A DNA stretch of 64,000 nt, from positions 62,001 through 126,000 of the forward strand of contig CAZHAX010000001.1 of assembly GCA_964530325.1 (NCBI GenBank), in the 5' to 3' direction. This document shows, piece after piece, positions 45,539 to 55,051 of this stretch. Within the stretch, counting starts at the first letter, position 1. Each line of letters begins with the position of its first letter. Below the pieces are notes generated by a model. That model saw nothing but the letters and a program-made list of their open reading frames with translations. It ran no database searches and was not told the DNA's origin. A program made the translations under genes and the position numbers. The stretch is from CAZHAX01 sp964530325 (GTDB taxonomy: Bacteria > Chloroflexota > Anaerolineae > B4-G1).

Positions 45539-47320
45539 ATGGATGCGCAGGTACTGCTCCTTCTCGCCACCGTAGTGATTGCCATGATCCTCTTCTCCCT
45601 GGAGAGGATACCGACCGATGCAACGGCCATCGGCGTGCTCCTGTTCCTGATCCTCGCCGGACTGCTGCCGGCTGAGGAGGCCTTCGCCGGGTTCGGCAGC
45701 GACGTCGTCATTATGATGCTGGGGCTCCTGATACTGATGGCGGCGCTCGCACGCACGGGAGTGACGGACGCCGTCAGCCGGGCGCTGGCGCGTCCCTCCG
45801 GCTGGAGCCCTACCGGCTTGCTTCTGGTGCTGATGACGATGGCTCTGGGCATCGGGGCATTCATGTCGAACACGGCGGCTACCGCCCTGCTGCTTCCGGT
45901 CGCCATCGGCCTGGCCAGGGATGCCCGGCTCAGCTGGGGCAAGTATCTGATGCCCCTCGCATTTGCCTCGATGCTCGCCGGCTCTATCACACTGATAGGC
46001 ACTTCGACGAACATCATCGTCAGCGGCCTGATGACGCGTCACGGGCTGGAGCCCATGGGCGTCGTAGAGCTGGCCCCCGTCGGGCTGGCCATCTCCGTCA
46101 TCGGCATCGGCTACATGCTGCTCGTCGGCCGCCGCCTGGTGCCGGACCGCATCCCCAGCGACGAACTGGAAGGATTCAGCAAGGACGTCTACGTGACCGA
46201 GATCCTGATCCTTCCCGACTCCCAACTGGCAGGGGAGACGCTGGATTCCTCCAATCTGGGTAGGGACCTGGACCTGAAGGTGCTGCGCGTCCTGCGCGAA
46301 GGAAGGCGTCAGCTCGCCGTGGCCAGCACGGAGCTGAGGGAGGGTGATGTTCTCCTCGTCGCGGGCGAGCGCGACCGGATTCTGGGCGTCCGGGCTACAA
46401 GTGGCGTGGCTATCAGGCCGGAGGTCAAGTTCACGCTGCCCGAGCTGGAGGAAGAAGAGCTTGGAGTCACCGACGTGATCATCACTCCGGGCTCGGAGTT
46501 GATCGGGCGGACGTTGGAGGGGCTTCGCTTCCGGGACCAGTACGAACTGCAGGTCTTGGCGGTCGACCGGCATGGCAGGACGCTCAGCCGCAAGTTGAGC
46601 AAGGTGCGCCTGCGGACGGCAGACGTCCTGGTGGTGCAAGGCCCGCAGCGCCGGATTGAAGTGCTCGAGCGAGAGGGGCTCTTCCGTGTCCTCAAGTCCG
46701 TCGATGATCGCCCTCTTCAGAGGAGGCGGGCGCCCATCGCCGTTGCGGTATTCCTGGGCGTTCTCGCCGCGTCCGCATTCGACGTCCTTTCCCTCCCGGT
46801 GGCGATGCTCCTGGGCGCGCTGGTCGTATTCGCGACCCGCTGCATCACGCCCGAGGAAGCGTACAAACAGGTGGACTGGAGGGTACTGATCCTGATTGCC
46901 TGCATGCTTGCCCTGGGTGCGGCAATGGAAGCGACCGGCACGGCCGACTTCCTGGCGCAGCAGATAGTGAGCCTGGCGGGGCAGTTGAATCCCGCCTGGC
47001 TCCTCGTCGGCTTCTTCGCCCTGACCTCGGCACTGACCCAGCCGATGTCGAACCAGGCCGCGGCGACTGTAGTGCTGCCGATCGCGCTCGATACTGCTGT
47101 GCAACTTGGGCTGAACCCCCGCACCTTCGCCGTCACCGTCGCTCTCGCCGCCAGCTGCTCCTTCCTGACGCCGCTCGAGCCTTGTTGCCAGCTCGTCTAT
47201 GGCCCCGGCCGCTATCGGTTCCTGGACTTCGTCAGGGTCGGCGCTCCGCTGACGGTGCTGGTCTGCTTGGTCTGCACATTCCTCGTGCCTCTGCTCTGGC
47301 CTATCGGAGCACCGTTCTAG
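45539..47320 (+). CDS. SLC13-family anion permease with two TrkA-C domains
   Basis: A 593-residue transporter. About six helices in the first half (SNTAATALLLPVAIGLA and GTSTNIIVSGL, the SNT motifs of DASS/ArsB-like carriers) are followed by two TrkA_C domains (about 215-365; GETLDSSNLG and GRTLEGLRF). The second membrane half contains QPMSNQAAATVVLPIALDTA, a second SNQAA-type motif. These proteins move dicarboxylates, sulfate or similar anions with sodium; TrkA_C domains bind nucleotide-type regulators. The substrate is not evident. The ribosome site is weak. It is divergent from ruvB. Confidence 0.92.
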   Translation: MDAQVLLLLATVVIAMILFSLERIPTDATAIGVLLFLILAGLLPAEEAFAGFGSDVVIMMLGLLILMAALARTGVTDAVSRALARPSGWSPTGLLLVLMTMALGIGAFMSNTAATALLLPVAIGLARDARLSWGKYLMPLAFASMLAGSITLIGTSTNIIVSGLMTRHGLEPMGVVELAPVGLAISVIGIGYMLLVGRRLVPDRIPSDELEGFSKDVYVTEILILPDSQLAGETLDSSNLGRDLDLKVLRVLREGRRQLAVASTELREGDVLLVAGERDRILGVRATSGVAIRPEVKFTLPELEEEELGVTDVIITPGSELIGRTLEGLRFRDQYELQVLAVDRHGRTLSRKLSKVRLRTADVLVVQGPQRRIEVLEREGLFRVLKSVDDRPLQRRRAPIAVAVFLGVLAASAFDVLSLPVAMLLGALVVFATRCITPEEAYKQVDWRVLILIACMLALGAAMEATGTADFLAQQIVSLAGQLNPAWLLVGFFALTSALTQPMSNQAAATVVLPIALDTAVQLGLNPRTFAVTVALAASCSFLTPLEPCCQLVYGPGRYRFLDFVRVGAPLTVLVCLVCTFLVPLLWPIGAPF

Positions 47321-47435
47321 GCGTGCGCCCCCGCAGGCTTGACGGGCCGTGCTGCTCACGGCGTAGGGCGGGCCCCGGATTGCCTGCCGACGCCTCTCTC
47401 CGTCGAACCCCCGACCTACGCCGGGCTGGGATTCC

Positions 47436-47464
47436 TTGACATGGCCCTGGTCTGGGGCTATAAT
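47436..47464 (+). promoter_or_regulatory. Consensus promoter of the P-type ATPase gene
   Basis: TTGACA (47436-47441), 17-base spacer, TATAAT (47459-47464), exact matches. The start near 47471 gives a leader of about 73 bases. Confidence 0.88.
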
Positions 47465-47544
47465 CCGCCGGGCTGCCTGCCCGGCGGGCCGCTCCGGCAC
47501 TGAGGGATCAGACAGCATCAAGAGACCGGGAGGAGACCGCAAGA

Positions 47545-50262
47545 GTGACAGCAAACGAGCTTATCTGGCACGCCATGCAAGTCAAGGAGGCTCTCAAGAC
47601 GCTTGCGTCCAGCGTCACGGAGGGCCTCAACTCCGACGAGGCCCAGGAGCGGCTCCGCCGGTATGGGCCCAACATGCTCATGGAGGAGGAGGGCCTCAGG
47701 ATCCCCAAGTTGATCCTGGCTCAGTTCAAGGACGTCTTCGTCATCATGCTCCTTGCCGCCGCCGCACTCTCCGCCTTTCTCAGAGAGTTCACGGACGCGA
47801 TCATGATCGCCGTCATCGTCCTGCTGGCGGCGGTGGTGGGCTTCATCCAGGAGTACCGGTCCGAGCAGGCGATGGAGGCGATGCGCAAGCTTACCGCGCC
47901 TACGGCCCGGGTGATCCGGGATGGGTACGAGAAGGTGCTTCCGGCAAAGGACATCGTGCCGGGCGACATCATCGTCCTGGAGGAGGGCGATCGCGTGGCG
48001 GCGGACGCGCTGCTGGTCGAGGTACACCGTCTCAAGACGGAGGAAGCGCCGCTCACCGGGGAATCGACTCCGATCGAGAAGGACGTGTGCGTCGTGGCCG
48101 AGAACGCCGTCATCGGCGATCGCAGGAACTCGGTCTTCATGGGCACGCACGTCGTATACGGCCGTGGCAAGGCGCTGGTGACCGCCACCGGCATGAATAC
48201 CGAGTTCGGCAAGATCGCCGGGGCCGTCCAGGAGCTGGGCGACGAGAAGACGCCACTCAAAGTGAAGCTCGACGTGCTGGCCAAGAGGCTGGGGGCCCTG
48301 GTCATCGGGCTCGTCGTGGCTATATTCCTGCTCGAGGACTTCGAATACGGCGTGGAGTTCGACCAGCTGGTGGAGAACTTCATGTCGGCGGTCGCGCTGG
48401 CGGTGTCTGCCGTGCCCGAGGCGCTCCCGGCGCTGGTGACGGTGACCCTGGCCATTGGTGCGCGGACGCTGGCGAAGAACAACGCCCTGGTACGCAGGCT
48501 GGCCTCGGCTGAGACGCTCGGCGCGACGACCGTGATTTGCGCCGACAAGACCGGCACGCTCACCAAAGGCGAGATGACCGTACGCCGGCTGTACGTCGAA
48601 GGGCGCGAGGTCGAGGTCTCCGGCGCCGGCTATGAGGCGAAGGGCAGCTTTCATCTAGCGGACGGCACGCCCGCCGATACAGACGACGCCGATCTGGAGC
48701 TCCTGCTCAGGGCCGGCGCGCTGTGCAGCAACGCCCAGTACGACGGGGTCAAGATCCTTGGCGACCCCACCGAGGGAGCGCTGATAGTGGCCGCCGCCAA
48801 GGCGGGCATGGGCATGGACACGCTGGAGGAGCGCTATCCCCGTCGCGAAGAGATTCCCTTTAGCTCCGAGCGGAAGCGGATGAGCACCATCCACTCAGTC
48901 GCCGGAGAGGGCGGGCGCCAGGTGGCCTACGTGAAGGGGGCGCCGGAGATGGTGCTCGATCTCTGTACCCACTTCCAGGACCAGGGTAAGGCGCGTAAGA
49001 TGACCGCCGAGAAGAGGCAAGAGATCCTGGAGATGAACGCTCAGATGGCCAGCCAGGCCCTGCGCGTTCTCGGCTTTGCCTACAGGGAGCTTCCCCAGTC
49101 GGAGAAGAGCTTCACCGAGCAGACCGCGGAGCGTAATCTGGTGTTCGTCGGCCTCCAGGGCATGATCGATCCTCCACGGGATGAAGTGGTGGAGGCGCTT
49201 GCGCGGTGTAGGCGGGCGGGCATCAAGAACGTGATGATCACCGGCGACCACAAGCTGACTGCGGTCGCCATTGCCCAGGAGATCGGCATGCTCGACGGCG
49301 ATGGCGATGGCGGCGCGCTGACCGGAGCCGAGCTCGATCAGCTGAGCGACGAGGAGTATGAAGGCATGGTGGAGAAGGTGCGGGTCTACGCCCGCGTTTC
49401 CCCGATGCACAAGCTCAAGATCATCGACGCCTGGAAGAAGAAGGGCGAGATCGTGGCCATGACCGGCGACGGCGTGAACGACGCGCCGGCGCTGAAGAAG
49501 GCGGATATCGGCGTGGCCATGGGCATCAGCGGCACGGACGTCAGCAAGGAGGCCTCGGACATGGTCCTTGCGGACGACAACTACGCCACGCTGGTGCGGG
49601 CGGTCGAGGGCGGCCGGGCGATATATGACAACATCCGTAAGTACATCAGGTTCCTCATCGCCTGCAACTTCGACGAGCTGCTGGTCATCGGTGGCTGGTC
49701 GCTGCTGGGATTCCCGGTGCCGATGCTGCCCATCCAGGTGCTGTGGATAAACCTGGTCACAGACGGCCCTCCGGCGATCGCTCTGAGCGTCGACCCGCCG
49801 GAGAAGGGCATCATGGATAGGCCGCCCCGTGACCCGAGGGCGGGCATCTTTCACGGCATGCTGGGCTTCATCATCCTCTCCTTCGTGATGCAGTCGCTGG
49901 GCAGCTCCATCTGCTTTGCCTACGGCATGTTCATCGACGACTCGTATGAGAAAGCGATCACGATGACCTTCCTGCAGGCGGCGTTGTTCGAGCTGCTCGT
50001 GATCTGGAACTGCCGCTCGGAGACCCGCTCCCTCTGGCGTTTGGGCAGACGCAATTTCGAGAACCGCTTCTTCGCTATCGGCACGATCGGGAGCATTATC
50101 CTCACTCTGGCCCTGCCCTACATCCCCGGCCTGAATGAGGCCTTCCACGTGGTTCCGCTGACGCTGGCCGAGTGGGGTATAGTCTTCCTGACCGCCAGCA
50201 CCGGTCTGTGGCTGGTGGTGCCCGAGTGGTTCAATCGCAGCAAGAAGGTCGCGGCTGCCTGA
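47545..50262 (+). CDS. P2-type cation-transporting ATPase (Ca2+-ATPase-like)
   Basis: A 905-residue pump. An N-terminal cation-ATPase domain (HAMQVKEALKTL) precedes actuator motif LTGESTP, the ion-site sequence VPEALPALVTVTLAIG, the phosphorylation site DKTGTLTKG (Asp334), the nucleotide domain, MTGDGVNDAPALKKADIG, and four C-terminal helices including WINLVTDGPPAIALSVDPPE. The N-terminal domain and PEALP point to P2A pumps that expel Ca2+ (or Mn2+). The GTG start has GGAGGAG about nine bases upstream. It is a single-gene unit with its own promoter and downstream hairpins. Confidence 0.95.
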   Translation: MTANELIWHAMQVKEALKTLASSVTEGLNSDEAQERLRRYGPNMLMEEEGLRIPKLILAQFKDVFVIMLLAAAALSAFLREFTDAIMIAVIVLLAAVVGFIQEYRSEQAMEAMRKLTAPTARVIRDGYEKVLPAKDIVPGDIIVLEEGDRVAADALLVEVHRLKTEEAPLTGESTPIEKDVCVVAENAVIGDRRNSVFMGTHVVYGRGKALVTATGMNTEFGKIAGAVQELGDEKTPLKVKLDVLAKRLGALVIGLVVAIFLLEDFEYGVEFDQLVENFMSAVALAVSAVPEALPALVTVTLAIGARTLAKNNALVRRLASAETLGATTVICADKTGTLTKGEMTVRRLYVEGREVEVSGAGYEAKGSFHLADGTPADTDDADLELLLRAGALCSNAQYDGVKILGDPTEGALIVAAAKAGMGMDTLEERYPRREEIPFSSERKRMSTIHSVAGEGGRQVAYVKGAPEMVLDLCTHFQDQGKARKMTAEKRQEILEMNAQMASQALRVLGFAYRELPQSEKSFTEQTAERNLVFVGLQGMIDPPRDEVVEALARCRRAGIKNVMITGDHKLTAVAIAQEIGMLDGDGDGGALTGAELDQLSDEEYEGMVEKVRVYARVSPMHKLKIIDAWKKKGEIVAMTGDGVNDAPALKKADIGVAMGISGTDVSKEASDMVLADDNYATLVRAVEGGRAIYDNIRKYIRFLIACNFDELLVIGGWSLLGFPVPMLPIQVLWINLVTDGPPAIALSVDPPEKGIMDRPPRDPRAGIFHGMLGFIILSFVMQSLGSSICFAYGMFIDDSYEKAITMTFLQAALFELLVIWNCRSETRSLWRLGRRNFENRFFAIGTIGSIILTLALPYIPGLNEAFHVVPLTLAEWGIVFLTASTGLWLVVPEWFNRSKKVAAA

Positions 50263-50263
50263 A

Positions 50264-50320
50264 GCCGCCGTCCCGGCGGCACAAGTGGATCAAGGGGCCC
50301 TGTCGCCGACGACGGGGCCC
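50264..50320 (+). terminator. Hairpins downstream of the P-type ATPase gene
   Basis: GCCGCC pairs with GGCGGC (50264-50280) just after the stop codon, and GGGCCCTGTCG pairs with CGACGGGGCCC (50295-50320, 11 pairs with one U-G wobble, CCGA loop). The second is a likely terminator although the following T content is low. Confidence 0.55.
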
Positions 50321-50355
50321 TCCTGTCGTCTGATGGACCCGTCGGCGCAGGCCTT

Positions 50356-50382
50356 TTGCCGGGCCCCGAATCGTGCTATACT
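50356..50382 (+). promoter_or_regulatory. Promoter of the metallophosphoesterase gene
   Basis: TATACT (50377-50382) with an upstream TG (extended -10); TTGCCG (50356-50361) at 15-base spacing is a weak -35. The start near 50389 leaves only about 11 bases before the ATG at 50400, which lacks a ribosome site. Confidence 0.45.
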
Positions 50383-50399
50383 CGCCAGGCGACGGCCTC

Positions 50400-51914
50400 A
50401 TGGAAGAGCACAACCTGCTGATAGTCAGCGACCTCCATCTCAGCGAGGGCCTGGATCCCGAGCAGGGAAAGTACTCCCGGCTCGAGGATTTCCTCCTGGA
50501 CGACGCCTTCGCCCGCTTCCTGCGCTACCACGAGGAAGCCCGGCGCCAGCCCCGCTTCCACGGCTGCCCCTGGCTGTTGCTCATCAATGGTGACATGTTT
50601 GACTTTCTCCAAGTCGTCTCGCTGCCAGAGGACGGCAGGCTGCTCGAGTACCTCAAAGGGACCGCTGAGCGATCTGGCCTGAGCGTTAACGAGCAGGACT
50701 ATGGGCTGGGCACCACCGCGCTGGAATCGGCCTGGAAGCTTTCGCGGATAGCGCGAGGCCACCAGCGATTCTTCGCCGCTCTGGGCTGGTTCTTGGCCCA
50801 CGGCAATCACATCGGCATCATCAAGGGCAACCACGATCTGGAGCTGCACTGGCCGGAGGTGCAGGAGCGGCTGGTGGCCGAAGTCCGGCGCGCCTACACC
50901 CGGCAGCGGCTGGCCTTAGGCGAAGGCCCGGCCGTGGAGCCCGAAGCGGTCAGGTACCGCATCCGCTTCTATCCCTGGTTCTACTACGAGCCGGGCCGCG
51001 TCTACGCCGAGCACGGCGGCCAGTACGAAGCGGTGAATCACATCGACGACTACCTTTCGCCGGTCCTGCCGGACGACCCGGAGCGAATCGACCTGCCGCT
51101 GGGCGGCATGGCGGTGCGCTACCTGTTCAATCAGATCGAGGATGTGCATCCCTTTGTCGACAACATCAAGCCGGCCACGAACTACGTGCTGTGGGCCTTG
51201 CGATCTCAGCCCGTGGAGACGCTGTGGCTGTTGCTGACGCGAGGTCTGGTATTCGTGCGTGCCTTCTGGAACATCGGGCGCAAGGCGGTCACCGCCGCTG
51301 CCAGGCGGGCGGGCGGCGCAGGGGCGCCAGCCTCTCCATCCCCCGGCCCTGTTCCGCTGCCCGCGCAGGTGACTGCTCAGATCGCGGAGCTCTCCGAGAG
51401 GGAGGCAGGCACTTTCCTGAGGGAATGGCTTCCTGCCGGCGTTCACGGGGTGCTCACGGTCGTACTGGCCGCGCTTGTCGTGCTCTTCACCGTCCTGGGA
51501 GGAGCGACGCTGATCGGCGGCGGGGGATGGATCGCCGCTGCCTACCTGGCTACGGCTGCGGCCGCCTATCTCCTGCGGCTGGGCATGGTGCGCGTCCTGG
51601 CAGACGCCACGGCGCAGGGCTACCTGCTTCCGGCGGCGGCCGAGCTGGATAGTATACTCGCCGCCACGCATCCGGTGCACTACATTACCATGGGGCACGA
51701 CCACTGTGCACGGCTGGAGCGGCTGGGGCACGCCTGGTACGTCAACACGGGATCCTGGGTAATGCTCTACCAGGAGCAGGGGCCGATCAAGGGAGAGCAG
51801 AAGCCAACCTTCTTCCGGCTCGCGGCGGGCAGCGAGGGTGCCCCCGAGCTGCTCTGTTGGGACGACGGGGTAGGGGAGCCGTCCCGTCTGGTGATACGGT
51901 CGGACGCCGCCTAG
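50400..51914 (+). CDS. Calcineurin-like metallophosphoesterase with membrane insertion
   Basis: A 504-residue protein. The metal sites are SDLHLSEG at the N-terminus, INGDMFDF, IKGNHDLELH, YAEHGGQ and, much later, MGHDHCARLE. Between the fourth and the last motif about 200 residues are inserted, including two membrane helices (VLTVVLAALVVLFTVLGG and WIAAAYLATAAAAYLL). The active site probably faces the cytoplasm, with the helices tethering it to the membrane. It resembles UDP-2,3-diacylglucosamine hydrolase-like phosphoesterases in general plan, but the substrate is unknown. Its stop codon overlaps that of rmlA on the other strand by four bases. Confidence 0.85.
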   Translation: MEEHNLLIVSDLHLSEGLDPEQGKYSRLEDFLLDDAFARFLRYHEEARRQPRFHGCPWLLLINGDMFDFLQVVSLPEDGRLLEYLKGTAERSGLSVNEQDYGLGTTALESAWKLSRIARGHQRFFAALGWFLAHGNHIGIIKGNHDLELHWPEVQERLVAEVRRAYTRQRLALGEGPAVEPEAVRYRIRFYPWFYYEPGRVYAEHGGQYEAVNHIDDYLSPVLPDDPERIDLPLGGMAVRYLFNQIEDVHPFVDNIKPATNYVLWALRSQPVETLWLLLTRGLVFVRAFWNIGRKAVTAAARRAGGAGAPASPSPGPVPLPAQVTAQIAELSEREAGTFLREWLPAGVHGVLTVVLAALVVLFTVLGGATLIGGGGWIAAAYLATAAAAYLLRLGMVRVLADATAQGYLLPAAAELDSILAATHPVHYITMGHDHCARLERLGHAWYVNTGSWVMLYQEQGPIKGEQKPTFFRLAAGSEGAPELLCWDDGVGEPSRLVIRSDAA

Positions 51915-52978
51915 GCGATACTCGCCTGACTGTGATCCCCCAGCGTGAGCCTGTTCGCCTTCGGCTTCTCCCCAGAACGGCTGAGTTCTACGTGGCGGCC
52001 GATCAGGCTGTCCTGGATCCGAGCCCGGATGCCGCAGATCCTGCTGTGCTCCAGGACGATTGAGCGCTCGATCTCGCTCTCCTCGATCAAGACGTGGTGG
52101 TAGATCGAGGTGAACGGGCCCACGTAGGAGTTGACGATCCTGGTCTCCTCACCGATGATCGTCGGGCCGCGGACCACGCTGTTGACGATCTGCGCACCTC
52201 TCTCGACAGTGACCCGGCTGTCCACCTCCGAGTCGGCGTCGACGTGCCCCTCGATCTTCGGCGTCAACTCCTCCAGCGCCAGTCCGTTCGCTTCCAGCAT
52301 GTCGCCCGGCCGCCCTGTGTCGATCCACCACCCGGTGTGAACGTAGGGATGGACCTGGTGGCCGTTCGTCAGCAGCCACTGGATGGCGTCCGTGATCTCC
52401 AGCTCCCCTCTCCACGAGGGCTTGATCTCATCTACCGCCTGATGGATGCGGCTGTCGAACATGTAGATGCCCACCAGCGCCAGGTCGGAGATGCGCTCCT
52501 CGGGCTTCTCCACCAGACGGACGATTCGCGAGTCCCCATCCAGCTCGGCTACGCCGTACTGCTCCGGGTGAGGGACCTTGGTGAGAACGATCTGGCTGCT
52601 CCAGTCGCTCTCGCTGAACTGAGCCACGAGCTGGGAGATTCCTCCCTGGATTACATTGTCGCCCAGGAACATGACGAAGCTGTCGTCGCCGAGGAAATCG
52701 CGGCTCACCTTGACGGCGTGGGCCAGCCCAAGCGGCTGCTCCTGGGGTATGTAGGTGACGTCGATACCCCAGCGGTCGCCGTCGCCGACGGCGGCTTCGA
52801 TCTCCCGCGCCGTGTCCCCGACCACGATGCCGATCTCGTTGATGCCGGCGTCGCGCACCGCCTCAATGACGCGGAAGAGCACCGGCTTGTTCGCCACCGG
52901 GATCAGCTGCTTGGCGCTGGTGTAGGTCAGGGGGTAGAGGCGGGTGCCCTTGCCGCCGCTCAGGATCAGACCTTTCAT
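51911..52978 (-). CDS. rmlA: Glucose-1-phosphate thymidylyltransferase, long form
   Basis: A 355-residue nucleotidyltransferase with GGKGTRLYPLTYTSAKQLIPV (nucleotide and catalytic loop), FLGDNVIQGG, EKPEERISDLALVGIYMF, and a C-terminal left-handed beta-helix-like part (about 245-340; VERGAQIVNSVVRGP, IGEETRIVNSYVGP). The extra helix marks the long RmlA form (StrD-like) found in antibiotic and archaeal-type pathways. It makes dTDP-glucose for dTDP-deoxysugars. It is the last gene of the exopolysaccharide operon, following the BY-kinase gene by seven bases. Confidence 0.92.
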   Translation of the reverse strand: MKGLILSGGKGTRLYPLTYTSAKQLIPVANKPVLFRVIEAVRDAGINEIGIVVGDTAREIEAAVGDGDRWGIDVTYIPQEQPLGLAHAVKVSRDFLGDDSFVMFLGDNVIQGGISQLVAQFSESDWSSQIVLTKVPHPEQYGVAELDGDSRIVRLVEKPEERISDLALVGIYMFDSRIHQAVDEIKPSWRGELEITDAIQWLLTNGHQVHPYVHTGWWIDTGRPGDMLEANGLALEELTPKIEGHVDADSEVDSRVTVERGAQIVNSVVRGPTIIGEETRIVNSYVGPFTSIYHHVLIEESEIERSIVLEHSRICGIRARIQDSLIGRHVELSRSGEKPKANRLTLGDHSQASIA

Positions 52979-52985
52979 CTGCGGT

Positions 52986-53645
52986 CTAGTATCCTCCGAG
53001 CCTCACGCCGCGGCCCGTGCCGTGTAGGACAGTGCCCACGATGCGGACGTTGACGCGCTGCAAGATCTCCTTCGCCTGCTCGGCCTGGTCACGACGCGTC
53101 CCCCGGGCCTTGATGGCCAGCAGCAGGCCGTCGGCCTTGGAGCCGAGCACGGCGGCGTCGGCTACCGGGACGACCGGCGGGGCATCGAACAGGACGACCT
53201 CTGCCTGCTGCTTGAGAGCGGCGATCACTTGCTCCATGCGCCGCGAACCTAGGAGATCGGCAGGGTTGGGGGGCAACTCGCCGCTGGGCAGAAGCTGCAG
53301 CCCGTCGACGCCGACGTCCGCCAGCAGTGAACCGTCGAGCGATCCGGAGCCGGCTATGGCCGTGGAGAGACCGAGCTCACCGGCCACGCCGAACAGCCCG
53401 GCCAGAGCCGGTCGCCGCAGATCGGCGTCGACGAGTATGGTCTTTCGCCCGCTCTGAGCCATTGCCACGGCCAGATTGGCCAGCACAACTGACTTGCCTT
53501 CGCCAGCCCCCGGCGATGTGACCACCAACGTGGTCAGCGGTCCTTCGAGCTCGACGTAGGCCAGATTGGTGCGCAGGGTGCGGTACGCCTCCGCCGCAGG
53601 CCCGGTGGGGTTGGTTAGGGTGACGAGACTAGGTTTCTGAGCCAT
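52986..53645 (-). CDS. CpsD/CapB-family tyrosine kinase-like ATPase
   Basis: A 219-residue BY-kinase: Walker A TSPGAGEGKSVVLANLAVA, Walker A' ILVDADLRRPAL and Walker B VVLFDAPPVVPVADA. In active BY-kinases the C-terminus carries a cluster of Tyr that is autophosphorylated. Here the C-terminus ends GRGVRLGGY with a single Tyr. The enzyme would work with the two Wzz-like proteins encoded upstream to control polymer length and export. The ATG at 53645 has a ribosome-site-like GGGAGA upstream. Confidence 0.88.
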   Translation of the reverse strand: MAQKPSLVTLTNPTGPAAEAYRTLRTNLAYVELEGPLTTLVVTSPGAGEGKSVVLANLAVAMAQSGRKTILVDADLRRPALAGLFGVAGELGLSTAIAGSGSLDGSLLADVGVDGLQLLPSGELPPNPADLLGSRRMEQVIAALKQQAEVVLFDAPPVVPVADAAVLGSKADGLLLAIKARGTRRDQAEQAKEILQRVNVRIVGTVLHGTGRGVRLGGY

Positions 53646-53663
53646 CGTGGATCTCTCCCTTTC

Positions 53664-54320
53664 TCACTTCGCCCGGGGGATCGCACCCAACGCAGGCAGC
53701 TCTAGCTTGCGCTCCAGCTCCTGCGGTGTCTGGTAGATGCCCGCCTCGAGGAATTCGATGAAGAGGATGACCACGCCGGAGATGACCAACCCGACAAGGC
53801 CGCCCGCGAGGGCCAGAATCGTCTTGCCCGGCGGCCAGGACTGGACGACGGCGGGCTGGTCAAGCGGATAGGCGGTGACCCGGTCCTCCTGGCGCAGCTC
53901 GGCGTTCTGCTGGTCGCGCCAGTTCTTCAGCTTTTCCGCCCAGGCCTTGGCGATCTCCGTGGCCTGCCGGGAGTCGTAGTCCTCGACCTCGATCGTGATC
54001 ATCATCCGGTCTTCCTGCGCGGCGAAATGGACTCTGCTGAGTAGTTCCTGCGGCGTCATGTCGTAGGCCAGCTCGTCGATGACGTCCTGTGCCCAGGCCC
54101 TCGTGTTCGCGTTCGTCATATACTGGCGAAGAAGGTACTTGGCCGCCTGGGTGAGGCCCAAGTCCGGCCGCGAGGGCACTATCGCAACGTCGGCCGTGGC
54201 CGTGTACTCCGCCTCGGCCAGCTGGCCGAACAGCAGGGCACTCGCGGCTGTGAGGACAACGGCGACCACAATGATCCACCAGCGCCTGAGGATGATGCGG
54301 AAGAGATCTCCCAGTTCCAT
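53664..54320 (-). CDS. Wzz/CpsC-like chain-length regulator
   Basis: A 218-residue protein with an N-terminal helix (WWIIVVAVVLTAASALLFG), an extracytoplasmic region, and a C-terminal helix (ILALAGGLVGLVISGVVILFIEFLE) followed by a short cytoplasmic tail. This is the layout of Wzz and of the CpsC-type activator of BY-kinases. The RILLRRWW-like start (LFRIILRRWW) is typical. The ATG has GAGGAGG upstream and its own promoter (54351-54379). A paralogue is encoded just upstream (54407-55051). Confidence 0.85.
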   Translation of the reverse strand: MELGDLFRIILRRWWIIVVAVVLTAASALLFGQLAEAEYTATADVAIVPSRPDLGLTQAAKYLLRQYMTNANTRAWAQDVIDELAYDMTPQELLSRVHFAAQEDRMMITIEVEDYDSRQATEIAKAWAEKLKNWRDQQNAELRQEDRVTAYPLDQPAVVQSWPPGKTILALAGGLVGLVISGVVILFIEFLEAGIYQTPQELERKLELPALGAIPRAK

Positions 54321-54350
54321 ACGTAGATCCTCCTCGTGAGAGCGGCGGCT

Positions 54351-54379
54351 ATTGTACCACAGCGGCAGTCAATGCACAA
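54351..54379 (-). promoter_or_regulatory. Internal promoter before the second Wzz-like gene
   Basis: Minus strand: TTGTGC (54379-54374), 17-base spacer, TACAAT (54356-54351). It gives the Wzz-BY-kinase-RmlA group separate expression from the rest of the operon. Confidence 0.6.
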
Positions 54380-54406
54380 CGACACAGTGCCGCGATTGCA
54401 CGTCGT

Positions 54407-55051
54407 TCATTCCGCAGAGATTGGCTCGCTGTGCTTCGGATTCTCCGGCTTCAGATAGTGCCACAGCAGCGCCAACGCCACGCCGACGCAGAGGGCCAGG
54501 CCGAGCTTGACCGCCGGATCGAGCAGCTGCTGCAGGAGGCCGGGTTGGGTCTGCGCCGGATTCGGCGCATCCAACAGGCGAGCGGCCGGCTCTACTCCCT
54601 CCACCTGAGGGAAGTAGGCCGCGGCGCTCGTCGTCACCTCTTCGGCTATGGCGCCGGCAATGGCCGAAGCCAAGGCTGGATCGCCGTAGTTGAGATAGAT
54701 GACCAGGATCGAACGGGTGTAGTCGGTGTTGATGCCGGCCTGAACTGTGCCGGCCGCCAGGTTCGGATGGGCGCTCTCCAGCCGATCGGCGATGGCCTGG
54801 GCGAACACGCCCGTCTTGGCCAGGTCGGCCAGGCCGCCGGCGATGTACTCGGAGGTGCGCCAGGAGTAGAAGCGGTCGTAGTCCTCGCTCAAGCCTGAGG
54901 GGGATGTGCCTGTAGCGAACTTCATAACGATGCTGTAAGAGGGCGGCGGCGTCTCGAAGGTCAGCACGACGTAGACTGCCACGACCACGACCGGTGCGAG
55001 CACCAGCCACCAGCGGCGGATCAGAATCCTCAAGTATGTTCTTAGCTCCAT
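54407..55051 (-). CDS. Wzz-like chain-length regulator, first copy
   Basis: A 214-residue protein of the same design: YLRILIRRWWLVLAPVVVVAVYVVL at the N-terminus, an extracytoplasmic region of about 130 residues, and a C-terminal helix LGLALCVGVALALLWHYL with a short tail. It differs clearly from the second copy in its middle part. The ATG shares one base with the stop codon of the GT4 gene (TGATG), implying coupled translation. Two different Wzz proteins may form a heteromeric regulator or set two chain lengths. Confidence 0.83.
   Translation of the reverse strand: MELRTYLRILIRRWWLVLAPVVVVAVYVVLTFETPPPSYSIVMKFATGTSPSGLSEDYDRFYSWRTSEYIAGGLADLAKTGVFAQAIADRLESAHPNLAAGTVQAGINTDYTRSILVIYLNYGDPALASAIAGAIAEEVTTSAAAYFPQVEGVEPAARLLDAPNPAQTQPGLLQQLLDPAVKLGLALCVGVALALLWHYLKPENPKHSEPISAE

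Noticed and set aside
45485..47554. A very long open frame on the minus strand opposite the SLC13 gene (689 codons)
   Set aside because: It is rich in Arg, Gln, His and Gly with no domain or membrane pattern and lies antisense to a clear transporter; high GC keeps the opposite strand free of stops.
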